This document shows, in pieces, positions 17,972 to 27,566 of a stretch of 64,000 bases of DNA (position 1 is the first letter of the stretch; each line of letters begins with the position of its first letter). The position numbers and the translations under genes are program-made. The notes under the pieces are model-generated. The model did not search any database. It was given only the letters and a program-made list of their open reading frames with translations, and was not told the DNA's origin. The stretch comes from Bacteroidota bacterium (GTDB lineage: Bacteria > Bacteroidota > Bacteroidia > Flavobacteriales > Flavobacteriaceae), in the NCBI GenBank assembly GCA_020161455.1, contig JAIUNZ010000008.1, forward strand, positions 1 through 64,000, read 5' to 3'.

Positions 17972-18850
17972 ATGAAAAAGTTTTTAAAAAAATGCTTGGT
18001 CTTTCTTGGAATTGTAGTGATTGTTAACTTACTGTTCTTATTTTTGTTACTTAATTTTGCACCTGGATTTAAGAAAGTTTACGAAATGTCGAAGTTTCAA
18101 AATAAGGATTTCGATTTAATCGTTTTAGGTAATAGTATGGCTTTAGACGGTGTTGATGCTAATTATATTTCCGAAAAAGGAATTAAAACTTATAATCTTG
18201 CCGTTGCGGGAAATCATGTTTCAACAACTTTGAAATTATTTGAAAATTATCTTGAACATAACAAAAAACCAAAAATGGTAGTTGTTGGTCTTTCTTCGGC
18301 AGTTGGAAAATCCTATTTGAATCCGGTGTTGTATCACAATCCAGAAGTTGACTTTTTTTACCAACCCAATTTTTGGCAAAATATTAAAAACCCTCCGATG
18401 TTAAATTTTCAGTGGCTTGCCATCGATATGATAAAAATTCTATTGTCCAAGGAACACCGAAATGCCACTATGGAAAACGGACAATGGCGCACTAAAAAAG
18501 TAATTCCCGATAATTCCAGTTTTAACCCAAATCGTGCTGCTCCTAAATATTATGATAATGTTTATTTACATAAATTAATTAAGCTTTGTAAAAAAAACAA
18601 TATTAAGATACTTCTTGTAGAAATTACAGGCTCAAAAAAATCTCAAAATTCAGTTCCATTTGTAAAAGAATATTTGGTTTCAAAGGATGAAAAGATTACA
18701 GTTTATAATTTAAACAATTTCAAAATAGCTTCAGAATTGATTAACCCTCAAACGGATTGGTTGGCACCCGATCATTTGAATGTTTTTGGAGCCACAAAAG
18801 AAACACAATTTCTGTATGAAAAAATTATTCAACCTAATTATACCAAATGA
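17972..18850 (+). CDS. Membrane-anchored SGNH-like protein, probable MBOAT partner
   Basis: A 292-residue protein with one N-terminal membrane segment (about residues 8-30) and a periplasmic domain. The block LIVLGNSMALDG fits SGNH block I with S55 as nucleophile. A C-terminal APDHLN segment provides D267/H268; the spacing is not the strict DxxH, so the catalytic triad is tentative. AlgJ/AlgX- and DltD-like proteins act with MBOATs to place acetyl groups on polysaccharides, and the MBOAT gene lies ten bases upstream. ATG 17972 is chosen over TTG 17966, which would add only Met-Gln. Confidence 0.8.
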   Translation: MKKFLKKCLVFLGIVVIVNLLFLFLLLNFAPGFKKVYEMSKFQNKDFDLIVLGNSMALDGVDANYISEKGIKTYNLAVAGNHVSTTLKLFENYLEHNKKPKMVVVGLSSAVGKSYLNPVLYHNPEVDFFYQPNFWQNIKNPPMLNFQWLAIDMIKILLSKEHRNATMENGQWRTKKVIPDNSSFNPNRAAPKYYDNVYLHKLIKLCKKNNIKILLVEITGSKKSQNSVPFVKEYLVSKDEKITVYNLNNFKIASELINPQTDWLAPDHLNVFGATKETQFLYEKIIQPNYTK

Positions 18851-19977
18851 TTAAAATAGGATTTACAGGTGATTTTTGTCCTTGGCGTAGAGTAGAAGAT
18901 GCATATCTTTCTAATAATTGGAAACCACTTTTTGAAACGGTGCAACCTTTTTTTGCTCAAAATCATTTGAATATTCTAGATTTAGAATGTCCTTTGACAA
19001 CAGGTAAAAATCAAATCAGAAAAACAGGACCACACATTAAAGCACTTCCTGACACAGTTGAAATTCTTGAGTATCTAAATTGTAAAGTAGTTGCCACGGC
19101 TAATAATCATTTTAAAGATTATGGAGCTGAAGGAATGCAAGAAACGTTTACAGCTTTGCAAAAAAACAATATTGAATGGCTAGGCAGCGGAAATTCTTTT
19201 GAAGAAGCTTCTAAAACCTATTTTTGGGAACAAGAAAATACCAAATTTGCCTTTATCAACGTTGCAGAAAACGAATGGACAACCACCTATGATGAGGTAG
19301 CAGGTTGTCATCCTATTGATTTGGTAAATGTGTTTAATCAAATTCAAGAAGCTAAAAAAATAGCTGATTTTATTATAGTGATTGTACATGGTGGTCATGA
19401 ACATTATGAACTACCAAGTCCACGGATGAAAAAATGGTATCGCTTTTTTGTAGATGCGGGTGCAAGTGCTGTTATTGGACATCACACACATATTATTTCG
19501 GGTTATGAAGTGTATAAAGAAGCACCTATATTTTATAGTTTAGGAAACTTTTGTTTCGATTGGGAAAGTTTGCAAAATCTTCCTTGGAATAAAGGGATGA
19601 TGGTGCGATTGCAATTTGAAAAAAATAGACCGATAACTTTTGAATTGGCATTTTTTAATCATAATAATGAAAAAGAAGGTGTTTATTTGATGGATGATGA
19701 AGCCCAAAAGCATAGCCACGAACAAGTTCTTTTACTTAACGAAATTATTGATGATGATAAAAAATTAAACGATGCTTTTGATGCTTATGTAAAAACGTGG
19801 AAACCTGTAATGAATACCTGGATTCAACCCTATCAAGGAAAGTATCTGCCAAGTTTGTATAAAAAAGGATTGTTACCATCAATTGTTTCAGAAAGCAAAA
19901 TGTTGTTGTATTCAAACTTAATTCGTTGCGAAGCTCATAGAGATATCCTTTTAGAATCAATAACAACAAAAAATTAG
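18847..19977 (+). CDS. CapA family protein (PGA_cap metallophosphatase fold)
   Basis: A 376-residue protein of the CapA/PgsA superfamily. It has GDFCP near the start, LDLECPLT at about residue 46, ANNHFKDYG, HGGHEHYELP and GHHTHI. These are the conserved metal and active-site motifs of calcineurin-like phosphoesterases of this group. CapA of Bacillus takes part in poly-gamma-glutamate synthesis, but many CapA-domain proteins sit in glycan clusters with unknown roles. No signal peptide is visible, so it may act in the cytoplasm. Its ATG overlaps the preceding stop (ATGA). Confidence 0.9.
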   Translation: MIKIGFTGDFCPWRRVEDAYLSNNWKPLFETVQPFFAQNHLNILDLECPLTTGKNQIRKTGPHIKALPDTVEILEYLNCKVVATANNHFKDYGAEGMQETFTALQKNNIEWLGSGNSFEEASKTYFWEQENTKFAFINVAENEWTTTYDEVAGCHPIDLVNVFNQIQEAKKIADFIIVIVHGGHEHYELPSPRMKKWYRFFVDAGASAVIGHHTHIISGYEVYKEAPIFYSLGNFCFDWESLQNLPWNKGMMVRLQFEKNRPITFELAFFNHNNEKEGVYLMDDEAQKHSHEQVLLLNEIIDDDKKLNDAFDAYVKTWKPVMNTWIQPYQGKYLPSLYKKGLLPSIVSESKMLLYSNLIRCEAHRDILLESITTKN

Positions 19978-19979
19978 TT

Positions 19980-20537
19980 ATGTTTTTAGAGTATCTTAAT
20001 CATGATTGTTACAGAGTTATAGGGAAAGAAATTTCAATTGTAAATTTTTTTAAGGCGTATAGAAATCAAGGATTCCGATTTATTTTTTTTCAAAGAATTG
20101 GTTTTTTCTACAAAAGAAATCTTTTTTTAAAATTTTTATCCAAAATAATGACAAGACACTATTGTTATAAATTTGGATTTCAAATTCCTATTACTACTAA
20201 GATAGGGAAAGGAGTCTATTTTAGTCACTTCGGAACTGTAGTTATTAATGAAGATGCTGTTATAGGTGAAAATTGTAATATAAATCACAATATAACAATT
20301 GGTCGTCAAAATAGAGGCACTAAAAAAGGCTCACCAATTATTGGAAATTCCGTTTGGCTAGGAACTGGATGTGTTATTGTTGGCAACATAACAATTGGAA
20401 ATAATGTTTTGATAGCACCCAATTCTTATGTTAATTTTAATGTACCATCTAACTCTGTAGTAATGGGAAATCCAGGTAAAATACTTGAAAATGAAAATGC
20501 CACTGAAGGTTATATTAACAAAATACTCCAAAAATAG
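19980..20537 (+). CDS. Serine-acetyltransferase-like hexapeptide O-acetyltransferase
   Basis: A 185-residue protein with an N-terminal helical part (about 1-60, FRFIFFQRIGFFY) followed by a left-handed beta-helix (IGKGVYFSHFGTVVINEDAVIGENCNI pattern, then IIGNSVWLGTGCVIVG). It looks like serine acetyltransferase (SAT) but is in a polysaccharide locus, where such proteins acetylate sugars. It lies two bases after the CapA gene and two before asnB. A second SAT-like gene occurs at 55452, again near an asnB gene. The substrate is unknown. Confidence 0.88.
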   Translation: MFLEYLNHDCYRVIGKEISIVNFFKAYRNQGFRFIFFQRIGFFYKRNLFLKFLSKIMTRHYCYKFGFQIPITTKIGKGVYFSHFGTVVINEDAVIGENCNINHNITIGRQNRGTKKGSPIIGNSVWLGTGCVIVGNITIGNNVLIAPNSYVNFNVPSNSVVMGNPGKILENENATEGYINKILQK

Positions 20538-20539
20538 AT

Positions 20540-22432
20540 ATGTGCGGATTTACAGGGTTTTATAATTTTACTTTTCCATTTCAATCCAATAATCATGCAA
20601 TCCGTGAGATGATTGAAATTCAGAAACATCGAGGTCCAGATGATTCTGGAATTATCGGAATCAATACTTTAGAAAAAAACTTTGAAACTATTTCGGTTGA
20701 ATCGGATGCTGATTTTAGGAGTGAAAAAAACCTGCTTTTTGGTTTTAATCGATTGAGTATTTTAGATTTGTCGCCCAACGGTCATCAACCAATGGTTAGT
20801 CCCGACGAACAAGTTGTCTTAATGATGAATGGCGAAATATATAATGCCTTTGATTATAAAGAGGATTTAATTCAAAAAGGACATGTTTTTAAAAGTACTA
20901 CCGATACAGAGATTGTACTGCATTTGTATCTTGAATATGGAATGGAGGGGATGATTTCAAGGCTAAACGGTATGTTTGCTTTGGCGATTTATGATTTCAA
21001 ATTGGAAACATTATTTCTAGCCCGAGACCGTTTTGGGATTAAACCGTTATATATATTACAAGAGGAAAATAGAATTGCATTTGCCTCTGAAATGAAAAGT
21101 TTCAAGAAATTGCCTAATTTTAAATTTGAACCCGATTACTCTAATCTTGATGAATTTTTATTGTTTAGAAATTTAATCAATACCACTTTATTTAAAAACA
21201 TTACCAATTGTATTCCAGGTACTTATTTGACCGTAAATAATCAAAAAATAACGCCACATGTTTTTTATGATATTGACCAAGAAGGAAGGAATACAGTAGA
21301 GGATAAAGAAGCTTTTGTAACCTTAGAAAATGCTTTACAAAAAAGTGTTGCTTCTCAAATGATAAGCGATGTAAAATTGGGTTGTCAACTCTCAGGCGGT
21401 GTTGATTCTTCGTTAGTTACGTATTATGCAGCTAAAAATCTAGAAAAAGGAAATTTAGAAACGATTTCGATTACGTTTAAAGATCCAAAATTTTCGGAAG
21501 AAAAATATATCGATTTTGTGGCAGAAAAACTTTCGCTTCAAGCACATAAATATGAAATGAATGCCGAATACTATTTTGCCGTTATAGAAAAAGCCATTTG
21601 GCATTTTGAACACCCGTTGAATCACCCAAACACCATTGGAATTTACCTATTGAGCCAAGAAGCAAAAAAACATGTAACCGTTTTATTAAGTGGCGAAGGT
21701 GCCGACGAATCTTTAGCTGGTTATAGTAGGTTTGTGAGAGTAAAAGAAAACAAACTTTTCACCAAATCATTTTTTGGAGGACTAAAACGAAACATTAATT
21801 TTGCTATGGATTACCTGAGTTTTGCGTTAAATCCGGATAAAAAACTTATAATGGAAACTGCTTTTGGTAGCATGGCAACAGCCAAAGCATTACTTCCAAG
21901 ATTTGAATTAAAGAAAGCCATTAAAGATAGAAACAAGACCTTAAGCAAATTAAAAGGAACGGTTAATCTTAGACAAAGAAAATACGAATTACTGACTTAT
22001 TTACCTGATTTATTAATGCGTCAAGATAAAATGTCGATGGCGCATTCTATAGAAAATCGTGTGCCATTTTTAGATAATGAGATGGTTGCAACAGCACTTA
22101 CTATTTCAGATGAAGTTTTAATAGCTAAACACAATAACAAACTCGAAAGCAAAAAAGTGTTAAAAGATATTGCGAGTGAAAAATTTGGAGAAACGTTTGC
22201 CTACAGAGACAAAATGGGATTTGGAATTCCGTTAAGAGAATTCATGGCAACTACTACTTTTCAAAAAAAATGGTACGATACAATTGAACCCAATATGATA
22301 AAAAGAGGCTTATTTCAAACTACTGAATTATCAAAATGGGTAAAAAATATAAACATAGCGACACCGGAACAACTTGATGCTATTTGGTTAATGTTTGGTT
22401 TTGAAATTTGGGCAAAACAATATTTAGACTGA
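20540..22432 (+). CDS. asnB: Asparagine synthase-family glutamine amidotransferase (1)
   Basis: A 630-residue two-domain enzyme. Cys2 (MCGFTGFY) is the N-terminal nucleophile of the glutaminase domain, followed by HRGPDDSG and MNGEIYNA. The synthetase domain has the ATP pyrophosphatase loop SGGVDSS from residue 285. In O-antigen loci AsnB paralogues such as WbpS convert uronic acid carboxylates to amides rather than making asparagine. Two such paralogues in a single locus favour sugar amidation here, though that is inference. Confidence 0.92.
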   Translation: MCGFTGFYNFTFPFQSNNHAIREMIEIQKHRGPDDSGIIGINTLEKNFETISVESDADFRSEKNLLFGFNRLSILDLSPNGHQPMVSPDEQVVLMMNGEIYNAFDYKEDLIQKGHVFKSTTDTEIVLHLYLEYGMEGMISRLNGMFALAIYDFKLETLFLARDRFGIKPLYILQEENRIAFASEMKSFKKLPNFKFEPDYSNLDEFLLFRNLINTTLFKNITNCIPGTYLTVNNQKITPHVFYDIDQEGRNTVEDKEAFVTLENALQKSVASQMISDVKLGCQLSGGVDSSLVTYYAAKNLEKGNLETISITFKDPKFSEEKYIDFVAEKLSLQAHKYEMNAEYYFAVIEKAIWHFEHPLNHPNTIGIYLLSQEAKKHVTVLLSGEGADESLAGYSRFVRVKENKLFTKSFFGGLKRNINFAMDYLSFALNPDKKLIMETAFGSMATAKALLPRFELKKAIKDRNKTLSKLKGTVNLRQRKYELLTYLPDLLMRQDKMSMAHSIENRVPFLDNEMVATALTISDEVLIAKHNNKLESKKVLKDIASEKFGETFAYRDKMGFGIPLREFMATTTFQKKWYDTIEPNMIKRGLFQTTELSKWVKNINIATPEQLDAIWLMFGFEIWAKQYLD

Positions 22433-22433
22433 T

Positions 22434-23453
22434 ATGATAGCCATTCACAATGAATTAAGAAATTCTTCTTTTCAATACTTATGGATAAATTATTGTAAAG
22501 AAAACAATATACCTTTCAAACTAGTCAATTGTTATGATTCCGATATTGTAGAGCAATTGGCTGATTGCAATTGTTTGATGTGGCATTATTATCATGCAGA
22601 TCCAAAAGATGCCGTTATGGCAAAACCATTACTTTTTTCATTAGAACAAAGTGGGTTAAAAGTCTTTCCCAATTTTAATACGGCATGGCATTTTGATGAT
22701 AAAGTAGGTCAAAAATATTTATTAGAAGCCTTAAATATTGATCTAGTGAAAACTTGGGTTTTTTATGATTCTAAATCGGCCAAAAAGTGGATACAAGAAA
22801 CCAATTTCCCTAAAGTATTTAAACTTCGTGGCGGAGCAGGATCTCAAAATGTTCAATTAGTTCGCACCAAAACAGCTGCTAATAAACTAGTAAAAAAAGC
22901 GTTTGGAAAAGGATTTCCTGCTTATGATGGATGGGAAAGTTTTAATGAACGTTTTAGAAAATGGCGTTTAGGAAAAGCTGATTTTAAAGAAGTAATTAAA
23001 GGAACAGTTCGTTTGGTAAAACCACCAAGATATGCTCAAGTTATGGGCAATGAAGTAAACTACTTATATTTTCAAGAATTTATTCCAAACAATGATTCTG
23101 ATATTAGAATTATCGTTATTGATGGAAAAGCTTTTGGTATAAAAAGAATGAATCGTGAAAATGATTTTAGAGCTTCTGGAAGCGGTTTTATTCTTTATGA
23201 CAAAGATTCTATAGACGAAATATTTGTGAAAGCTGCTTTCGATATTCATGATAAATTAAAAGCTCAATGCATAGCATACGACTTTGTTTATGATGAACAT
23301 AAAAAACCATTATTGATAGAAATCAGTTTTGGTTTTGCCAATGGTGGTTATAATGATTGTGTTGGGTATTGGGATGAAAAGATGACTTGGCACGAAGGAA
23401 AGTTTAATCCTTATGGATGGATGGTTGAATTGATGCTTAAAAATGGGAATTAA
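22434..23453 (+). CDS. RimK-like ATP-grasp ligase
   Basis: A 339-residue protein with an ATP-grasp fold. A lysine/arginine strand KVFKLRGGAGSQNVQLV fits the ATP-binding loop, FQEFIPNNDSDIRIIVI is a typical central strand pair, and YDFVYDEHKKPLLIEISFGF holds the metal-binding acidic residues. These enzymes activate a carboxylate as an acylphosphate and couple it to an amine or thiol. Next to an amidotransferase-type AsnB it may attach an amino acid or similar group to a sugar acid. It overlaps the next gene by 11 bases. Confidence 0.85.
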   Translation: MIAIHNELRNSSFQYLWINYCKENNIPFKLVNCYDSDIVEQLADCNCLMWHYYHADPKDAVMAKPLLFSLEQSGLKVFPNFNTAWHFDDKVGQKYLLEALNIDLVKTWVFYDSKSAKKWIQETNFPKVFKLRGGAGSQNVQLVRTKTAANKLVKKAFGKGFPAYDGWESFNERFRKWRLGKADFKEVIKGTVRLVKPPRYAQVMGNEVNYLYFQEFIPNNDSDIRIIVIDGKAFGIKRMNRENDFRASGSGFILYDKDSIDEIFVKAAFDIHDKLKAQCIAYDFVYDEHKKPLLIEISFGFANGGYNDCVGYWDEKMTWHEGKFNPYGWMVELMLKNGN

Positions 23454-24528
23454 AAAAGTTTGTTTTGTCATTCATTCGCTTCAAGCCGGTGGAATGGAAA
23501 GAGTAATGTCAGAATTGGTCAACTATTTTGCAGCTACCAAAAAATATCAAGTGCATTTGGTTTTATATGGTATAAAAAGAGAAGTGTTTTATGAGATTCA
23601 AAAGGATATTATAATTCACAAACCTAATTTTGAATTTGACAATTCTAAAAGAATACTTTCAACAATTAAAACCATTTCATTTTTAAGAAAAAAAATCAAA
23701 GAAATAAATCCAATTTCCGTGCTTTCTTTTGGAGAACGATGGAACAATTTAGTATTACTTTCATTGTACGGTTCAAAGATTCCAGTATATGTTTCTGATA
23801 GAGCACAACCGGATAAACCATTGGGTTTTAAAGATGATTTTTTGAGAAAAATTCTGTATCCAAAAGCAAAAGGGATAATTGCTCAAACATCTAAAGCAAA
23901 AGACATATTTAGTACATTTTATAAACATAATAATTTTAAGATTATAGGAAATCCTATTCGACCTATTGAAAGTAAAATTATTGAAAAAGAGAATGTTATT
24001 TTAATGGTTGGGCGTTATATTGAATCAAAACAGCAAGATATACTTATTAAAATTTTTGCCAAATTGAATGCTCCAAATTGGAAATTAGTCTTATTAGGTT
24101 ATGATCATTTGAAGCAAGAAAACCAACAAAAATGGCACCAATTGGCAAAAGAACTAAATGTCGCTGACCGTGTTGTTTTCACAGGAAAACAATCTAATGT
24201 AGAAGATTACTATAATAAAAGTAAAATATTTGCTTTCACATCAAAATCAGAAGGTTTCCCAAATGTTATAGGCGAAGCTATGTCAGCAGGTTTGCCAGTT
24301 GTTGCTTTTGATTGTATTGCAGGACCAAGTGATTTAATCAATGATTCACAAAATGGTTTTCTGATTCCGTTAACACTTGAAAATAAATTTGCTGATAAAT
24401 TGCAATATTTAATAGATAATCAGTCTATTAGAGAAGAATTTGGTGAAAAGGCAAAAAAAAATATGGCTCAATTTGAATTGAACTATATTTGCAAAAAATA
24501 TGAAGATTTTATAATTTTTAACAATTAA
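23443..24528 (+). CDS. Family 4 glycosyltransferase
   Basis: A 361-residue GT-B enzyme. The start KKVCFVIHSLQAGGMERVMSELVNYF is the classic GT4 acceptor-side loop, and the donor-side half has ILMVGRYIESKQQDILI and the E-x7-E block SKSEGFPNVIGEAMSAGLPVVAFD. It is a retaining transferase acting on a lipid-linked intermediate at the cytoplasmic face. The specificity is not predictable from sequence. It overlaps the ATP-grasp gene by 11 bases. Confidence 0.95.
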   Translation: MGIKKVCFVIHSLQAGGMERVMSELVNYFAATKKYQVHLVLYGIKREVFYEIQKDIIIHKPNFEFDNSKRILSTIKTISFLRKKIKEINPISVLSFGERWNNLVLLSLYGSKIPVYVSDRAQPDKPLGFKDDFLRKILYPKAKGIIAQTSKAKDIFSTFYKHNNFKIIGNPIRPIESKIIEKENVILMVGRYIESKQQDILIKIFAKLNAPNWKLVLLGYDHLKQENQQKWHQLAKELNVADRVVFTGKQSNVEDYYNKSKIFAFTSKSEGFPNVIGEAMSAGLPVVAFDCIAGPSDLINDSQNGFLIPLTLENKFADKLQYLIDNQSIREEFGEKAKKNMAQFELNYICKKYEDFIIFNN

Positions 24529-24537
24529 ATATAAAAA

Positions 24538-25452
24538 ATGAAAATAGTAGTTACTGGTGGCGCAGGATTTATTGGATCAGCCGTAGTACCAAAATTACAA
24601 GCCGAAAATCATAATGTATTTGTTTACGATAATTTGAGTTTTGGAAACAGAGCATTTATAAATGTAAGTGATTCTAATTTTTGCTTAGGCGATATTAGAG
24701 ATGCTAATGTAGTAAACGATTTTATTGAAAAAGTGCAACCTGATGTAATCATCCACTTAGCGGCTGTACATTTTATACCATATTGTAATGAACATCCTTT
24801 TGAATCTTCGGACATAAACATAAGAGGAACAATTAATGTTTTAGAAGCTGCAAAAAAATGTTCAAACTTGAAAAAAATAATTTTTGCATCAACTGCTGCA
24901 GTCTATCCAATATCAGATAAAGCAGTTGCCGAAAAAGATGAAGTTAGACCTTTGGATATTTATGGATTGAGTAAATTAGCAGGAGAAAACTTGATGGAAA
25001 AATTCTATTTAGAAACTAAAATTGACACGATTTGTTGCCGATTTTTTAATGCTTTTGGACCCAATGAGACCAATCCGCATTTAATTCCTGAAATTGAAAA
25101 ACAAATTAGAGAAGGTAATAGAGTCATTTCATTAGGTAATCTCACACCGAAAAGAGATTTCATACATACACATGATATGGCAAATGCTGTCAGTGCATTA
25201 ATTTCAATCGAAAATACTGGGTTTGATATTTATAATTTGGGTCGTGGAATTGAGTATGCCGTTACTGAAGTGGTTGAAGAGTTTGAAAAAATACTTAACG
25301 ACAAAATAACTATAGAGGTAGATGCTGCAAGAGTCAGAAAAGTTGAACGTATGCACTTATTAGCAGATGTTTCTAAACTTAAAAAGAACACCGGTTGGGA
25401 ACCAAAATGGAGTCTTAATCAAGGAATAAATGATTTAGTTGAAAATTGGTAA
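24538..25452 (+). CDS. NAD-dependent epimerase/dehydratase (GalE/WbpP-like SDR)
   Basis: A 304-residue extended SDR. The NAD-binding GGAGFIG is at residues 7-13 and the catalytic pair is Y142 and K146 (YGLSKLAGE), preceded by a Ser/Thr-rich STAAVYP strand. The closest known families are UDP-glucose 4-epimerases and related NDP-sugar epimerases. It probably provides an epimerised hexose for the repeat unit, but a decarboxylase or dehydratase role cannot be excluded. It is somewhat short for a GalE (about 330-340). Confidence 0.88.
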   Translation: MKIVVTGGAGFIGSAVVPKLQAENHNVFVYDNLSFGNRAFINVSDSNFCLGDIRDANVVNDFIEKVQPDVIIHLAAVHFIPYCNEHPFESSDINIRGTINVLEAAKKCSNLKKIIFASTAAVYPISDKAVAEKDEVRPLDIYGLSKLAGENLMEKFYLETKIDTICCRFFNAFGPNETNPHLIPEIEKQIREGNRVISLGNLTPKRDFIHTHDMANAVSALISIENTGFDIYNLGRGIEYAVTEVVEEFEKILNDKITIEVDAARVRKVERMHLLADVSKLKKNTGWEPKWSLNQGINDLVENW

Positions 25453-25454
25453 TT

Positions 25455-26591
25455 ATGAGTGAACAAAGATTACGTTTAGGTTTGATTTTTAATTTCAATC
25501 CAAAATGGACAGGCGGAATTATTTATTTAATCAATGCGATTCGAATTTTAAATTTTTTAGAAGAAAAAGATAAGCCAACAGTTGTTGTATTTTATAATCC
25601 AAGCTTAAAAAAATACATAGACGAAATTAGTTATCCCTACTTAGAATTAGTTCCACATAACTTTCCTTCTATATACAAAGGGTACGTTTCTTCTTTTTTG
25701 AAAAACAAGAACGTATTTGTTGACGATTTGGTAATCAATCATCAATTGGATGCTATTTTTCCTATGCATGATTATCCGGTAAAAAGTAAATCAAAAGCGA
25801 AATTAGTTTCTTGGTATGCCGATTTACAACATATGTATTATCCTCAATTTTTCACAAAACGAAAAGTATTGGAACGCAACGAAAGAATTAAACTTATTCT
25901 TAAAAATTCTAAAGACTTAGTCGTTTCTAGTCAGGCAGTAAAGGATGATTTTATCAAATTTTTTAAAATTCCATCTACATTAAATATTCATATTTATCAT
26001 TTTGTATCGATTATAGAAAGTCTTCCTGAAAGTAGTTATGAAGAAATCAGAGATAAATACGAATTAAATGATAACTATTACATGATTAGTAATCAGTTTC
26101 ATAAACATAAGAATCACAAAGTTGTTTTTGAAGCTATTGCAGAATTGAAGAAAAAAGGAATTGAAGTTTGCGTTGGCATAACAGGACGTTTTCCAAACGA
26201 ACCCGATTCACCCTACATGCAAGAACTTCATGATATTATCAATAAAAATGATTTGAATCAAAACATAAAGTTTTTAGGATTAATTCCTCGTGGTGACCAA
26301 TTATTGCTTATGAAATATTCCAAAGCTATTTTACAACCTAGTCTTTTTGAAGGATGGAGTACGGTTATTGAAGACGCAAAATCATTGCAAGTTCCAGTAA
26401 TCGCCGCTAATTTGAATGTTAATATTGAACAATTAGAAGAAAAAGGAACTTATTTTGAACCGCATAACGTGGAGAAATTAGTTTCTATTTTGGAAAAATA
26501 CCCAAACAGAGATTTTTCAAAACAGCTTTATGACTCGTATGATTCAAGAATGAAAAATGCTGCTTACGAATTGTTAAATATTTTTAAATAA
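25455..26591 (+). CDS. Family 4 glycosyltransferase
   Basis: A 378-residue GT-B enzyme starting LRLGLIFNFNPKWTGGIIYLINA. The donor-side half has YYMISNQFHKHKNHKVVFEA and PSLFEGWSTVIEDAKSLQVP, a variant of the GT4 E-x7-E motif with Asp in the second position. ATG 25455 is chosen because it sits two bases after the upstream stop; TTG 25446 would add three residues and overlap. Donor unknown. It precedes fcl and gmd, so a fucosyl or related transfer is possible but unproven. Confidence 0.92.
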   Translation: MSEQRLRLGLIFNFNPKWTGGIIYLINAIRILNFLEEKDKPTVVVFYNPSLKKYIDEISYPYLELVPHNFPSIYKGYVSSFLKNKNVFVDDLVINHQLDAIFPMHDYPVKSKSKAKLVSWYADLQHMYYPQFFTKRKVLERNERIKLILKNSKDLVVSSQAVKDDFIKFFKIPSTLNIHIYHFVSIIESLPESSYEEIRDKYELNDNYYMISNQFHKHKNHKVVFEAIAELKKKGIEVCVGITGRFPNEPDSPYMQELHDIINKNDLNQNIKFLGLIPRGDQLLLMKYSKAILQPSLFEGWSTVIEDAKSLQVPVIAANLNVNIEQLEEKGTYFEPHNVEKLVSILEKYPNRDFSKQLYDSYDSRMKNAAYELLNIFK

Positions 26592-26597
26592 AATAAA

Positions 26598-27548
26598 ATG
26601 AATCATACTTCAAAAATATACATTGCTGGTCATAAAGGCATGGTGGGTAGTGCCATTTGGAATGCTTTAAAAAACAAAGGCTACACTAATTTAATAGGTA
26701 AAGCTAGTAAAGAGTTGGATTTGAAAAACCAACAACAAGTTATTGACTTTTTTCAAACCGAAAAACCAGAAATTGTTATTGATGCCGCCGCAAGAGTTGG
26801 AGGAATTTTGGCAAACAATAATTTCCCCTATACTTTCTTGATGGAAAATATGCAAATTCAAAACAACCTAATCAATACGGCATTAGAGCAAAATGTATCT
26901 AAATTCATTTTTTTAGGAAGTTCGTGTATTTATCCAAAATTAGCTCCACAACCGCTACAAGAAGAATGTTTACTAACTTCTTCATTAGAGCCTACAAATG
27001 AATGGTATGCTATTGCAAAAATTTCGGGCGTAAAGTCTTGTGAAGCCATTAGAAAACAATTTGGCAAAGATTTTGTGAGCTTGATGCCAACCAATTTATA
27101 TGGCCCAAACGATAATTTTGATTTGCAAACGTCACATGTTTTACCAGCGATGATGCGCAAATTTCACGAAGCAAAAATAAACGGTAATCAAGCCGTAACA
27201 CTATGGGGTTCAGGCGCACCTATGCGCGAATTTCTTCATGTTCATGATATGGCAGACGCAGTTGTTCACGCATTTGAAAATCCATTAGACGAACACTTAT
27301 ACAATATTGGTTCAGGAGTTGATTTAACCATAAAATCATTGGCAGAACTGATTCAAAAAACAGTAGGTCATCAAGGTGAAATTATTTGGGATTCGTCTAA
27401 ACCTGATGGAACTCCACGAAAGCTGATGGACGTTTCTAAAATGAAAAATAAAGGATGGAGTGCAAAAATTTCTTTAGAGGAAGGAATTGCCACAACTTAC
27501 CAATGGTTTTTGGAACACGAACATTCGTTCAAAGAAGTAAAATTATAA
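26598..27548 (+). CDS. fcl: GDP-L-fucose synthase
   Basis: A 316-residue SDR with the Fcl features: an N-terminal YIAGHKGMVGSAIWNAL (GxxGxxG), RVGGILANN, LGSSCIYPK and the catalytic Y137/K141 pair in YAIAKISG. The NLYGPNDNFD block is characteristic of GDP-4-keto-6-deoxymannose 3,5-epimerase/4-reductase. It turns the product of Gmd, encoded next, into GDP-L-fucose using NADPH. The order fcl-gmd is the reverse of the enterobacterial arrangement. Confidence 0.96.
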   Translation: MNHTSKIYIAGHKGMVGSAIWNALKNKGYTNLIGKASKELDLKNQQQVIDFFQTEKPEIVIDAAARVGGILANNNFPYTFLMENMQIQNNLINTALEQNVSKFIFLGSSCIYPKLAPQPLQEECLLTSSLEPTNEWYAIAKISGVKSCEAIRKQFGKDFVSLMPTNLYGPNDNFDLQTSHVLPAMMRKFHEAKINGNQAVTLWGSGAPMREFLHVHDMADAVVHAFENPLDEHLYNIGSGVDLTIKSLAELIQKTVGHQGEIIWDSSKPDGTPRKLMDVSKMKNKGWSAKISLEEGIATTYQWFLEHEHSFKEVKL

Positions 27549-27566
27549 TTATTAAAAAATAAATCA

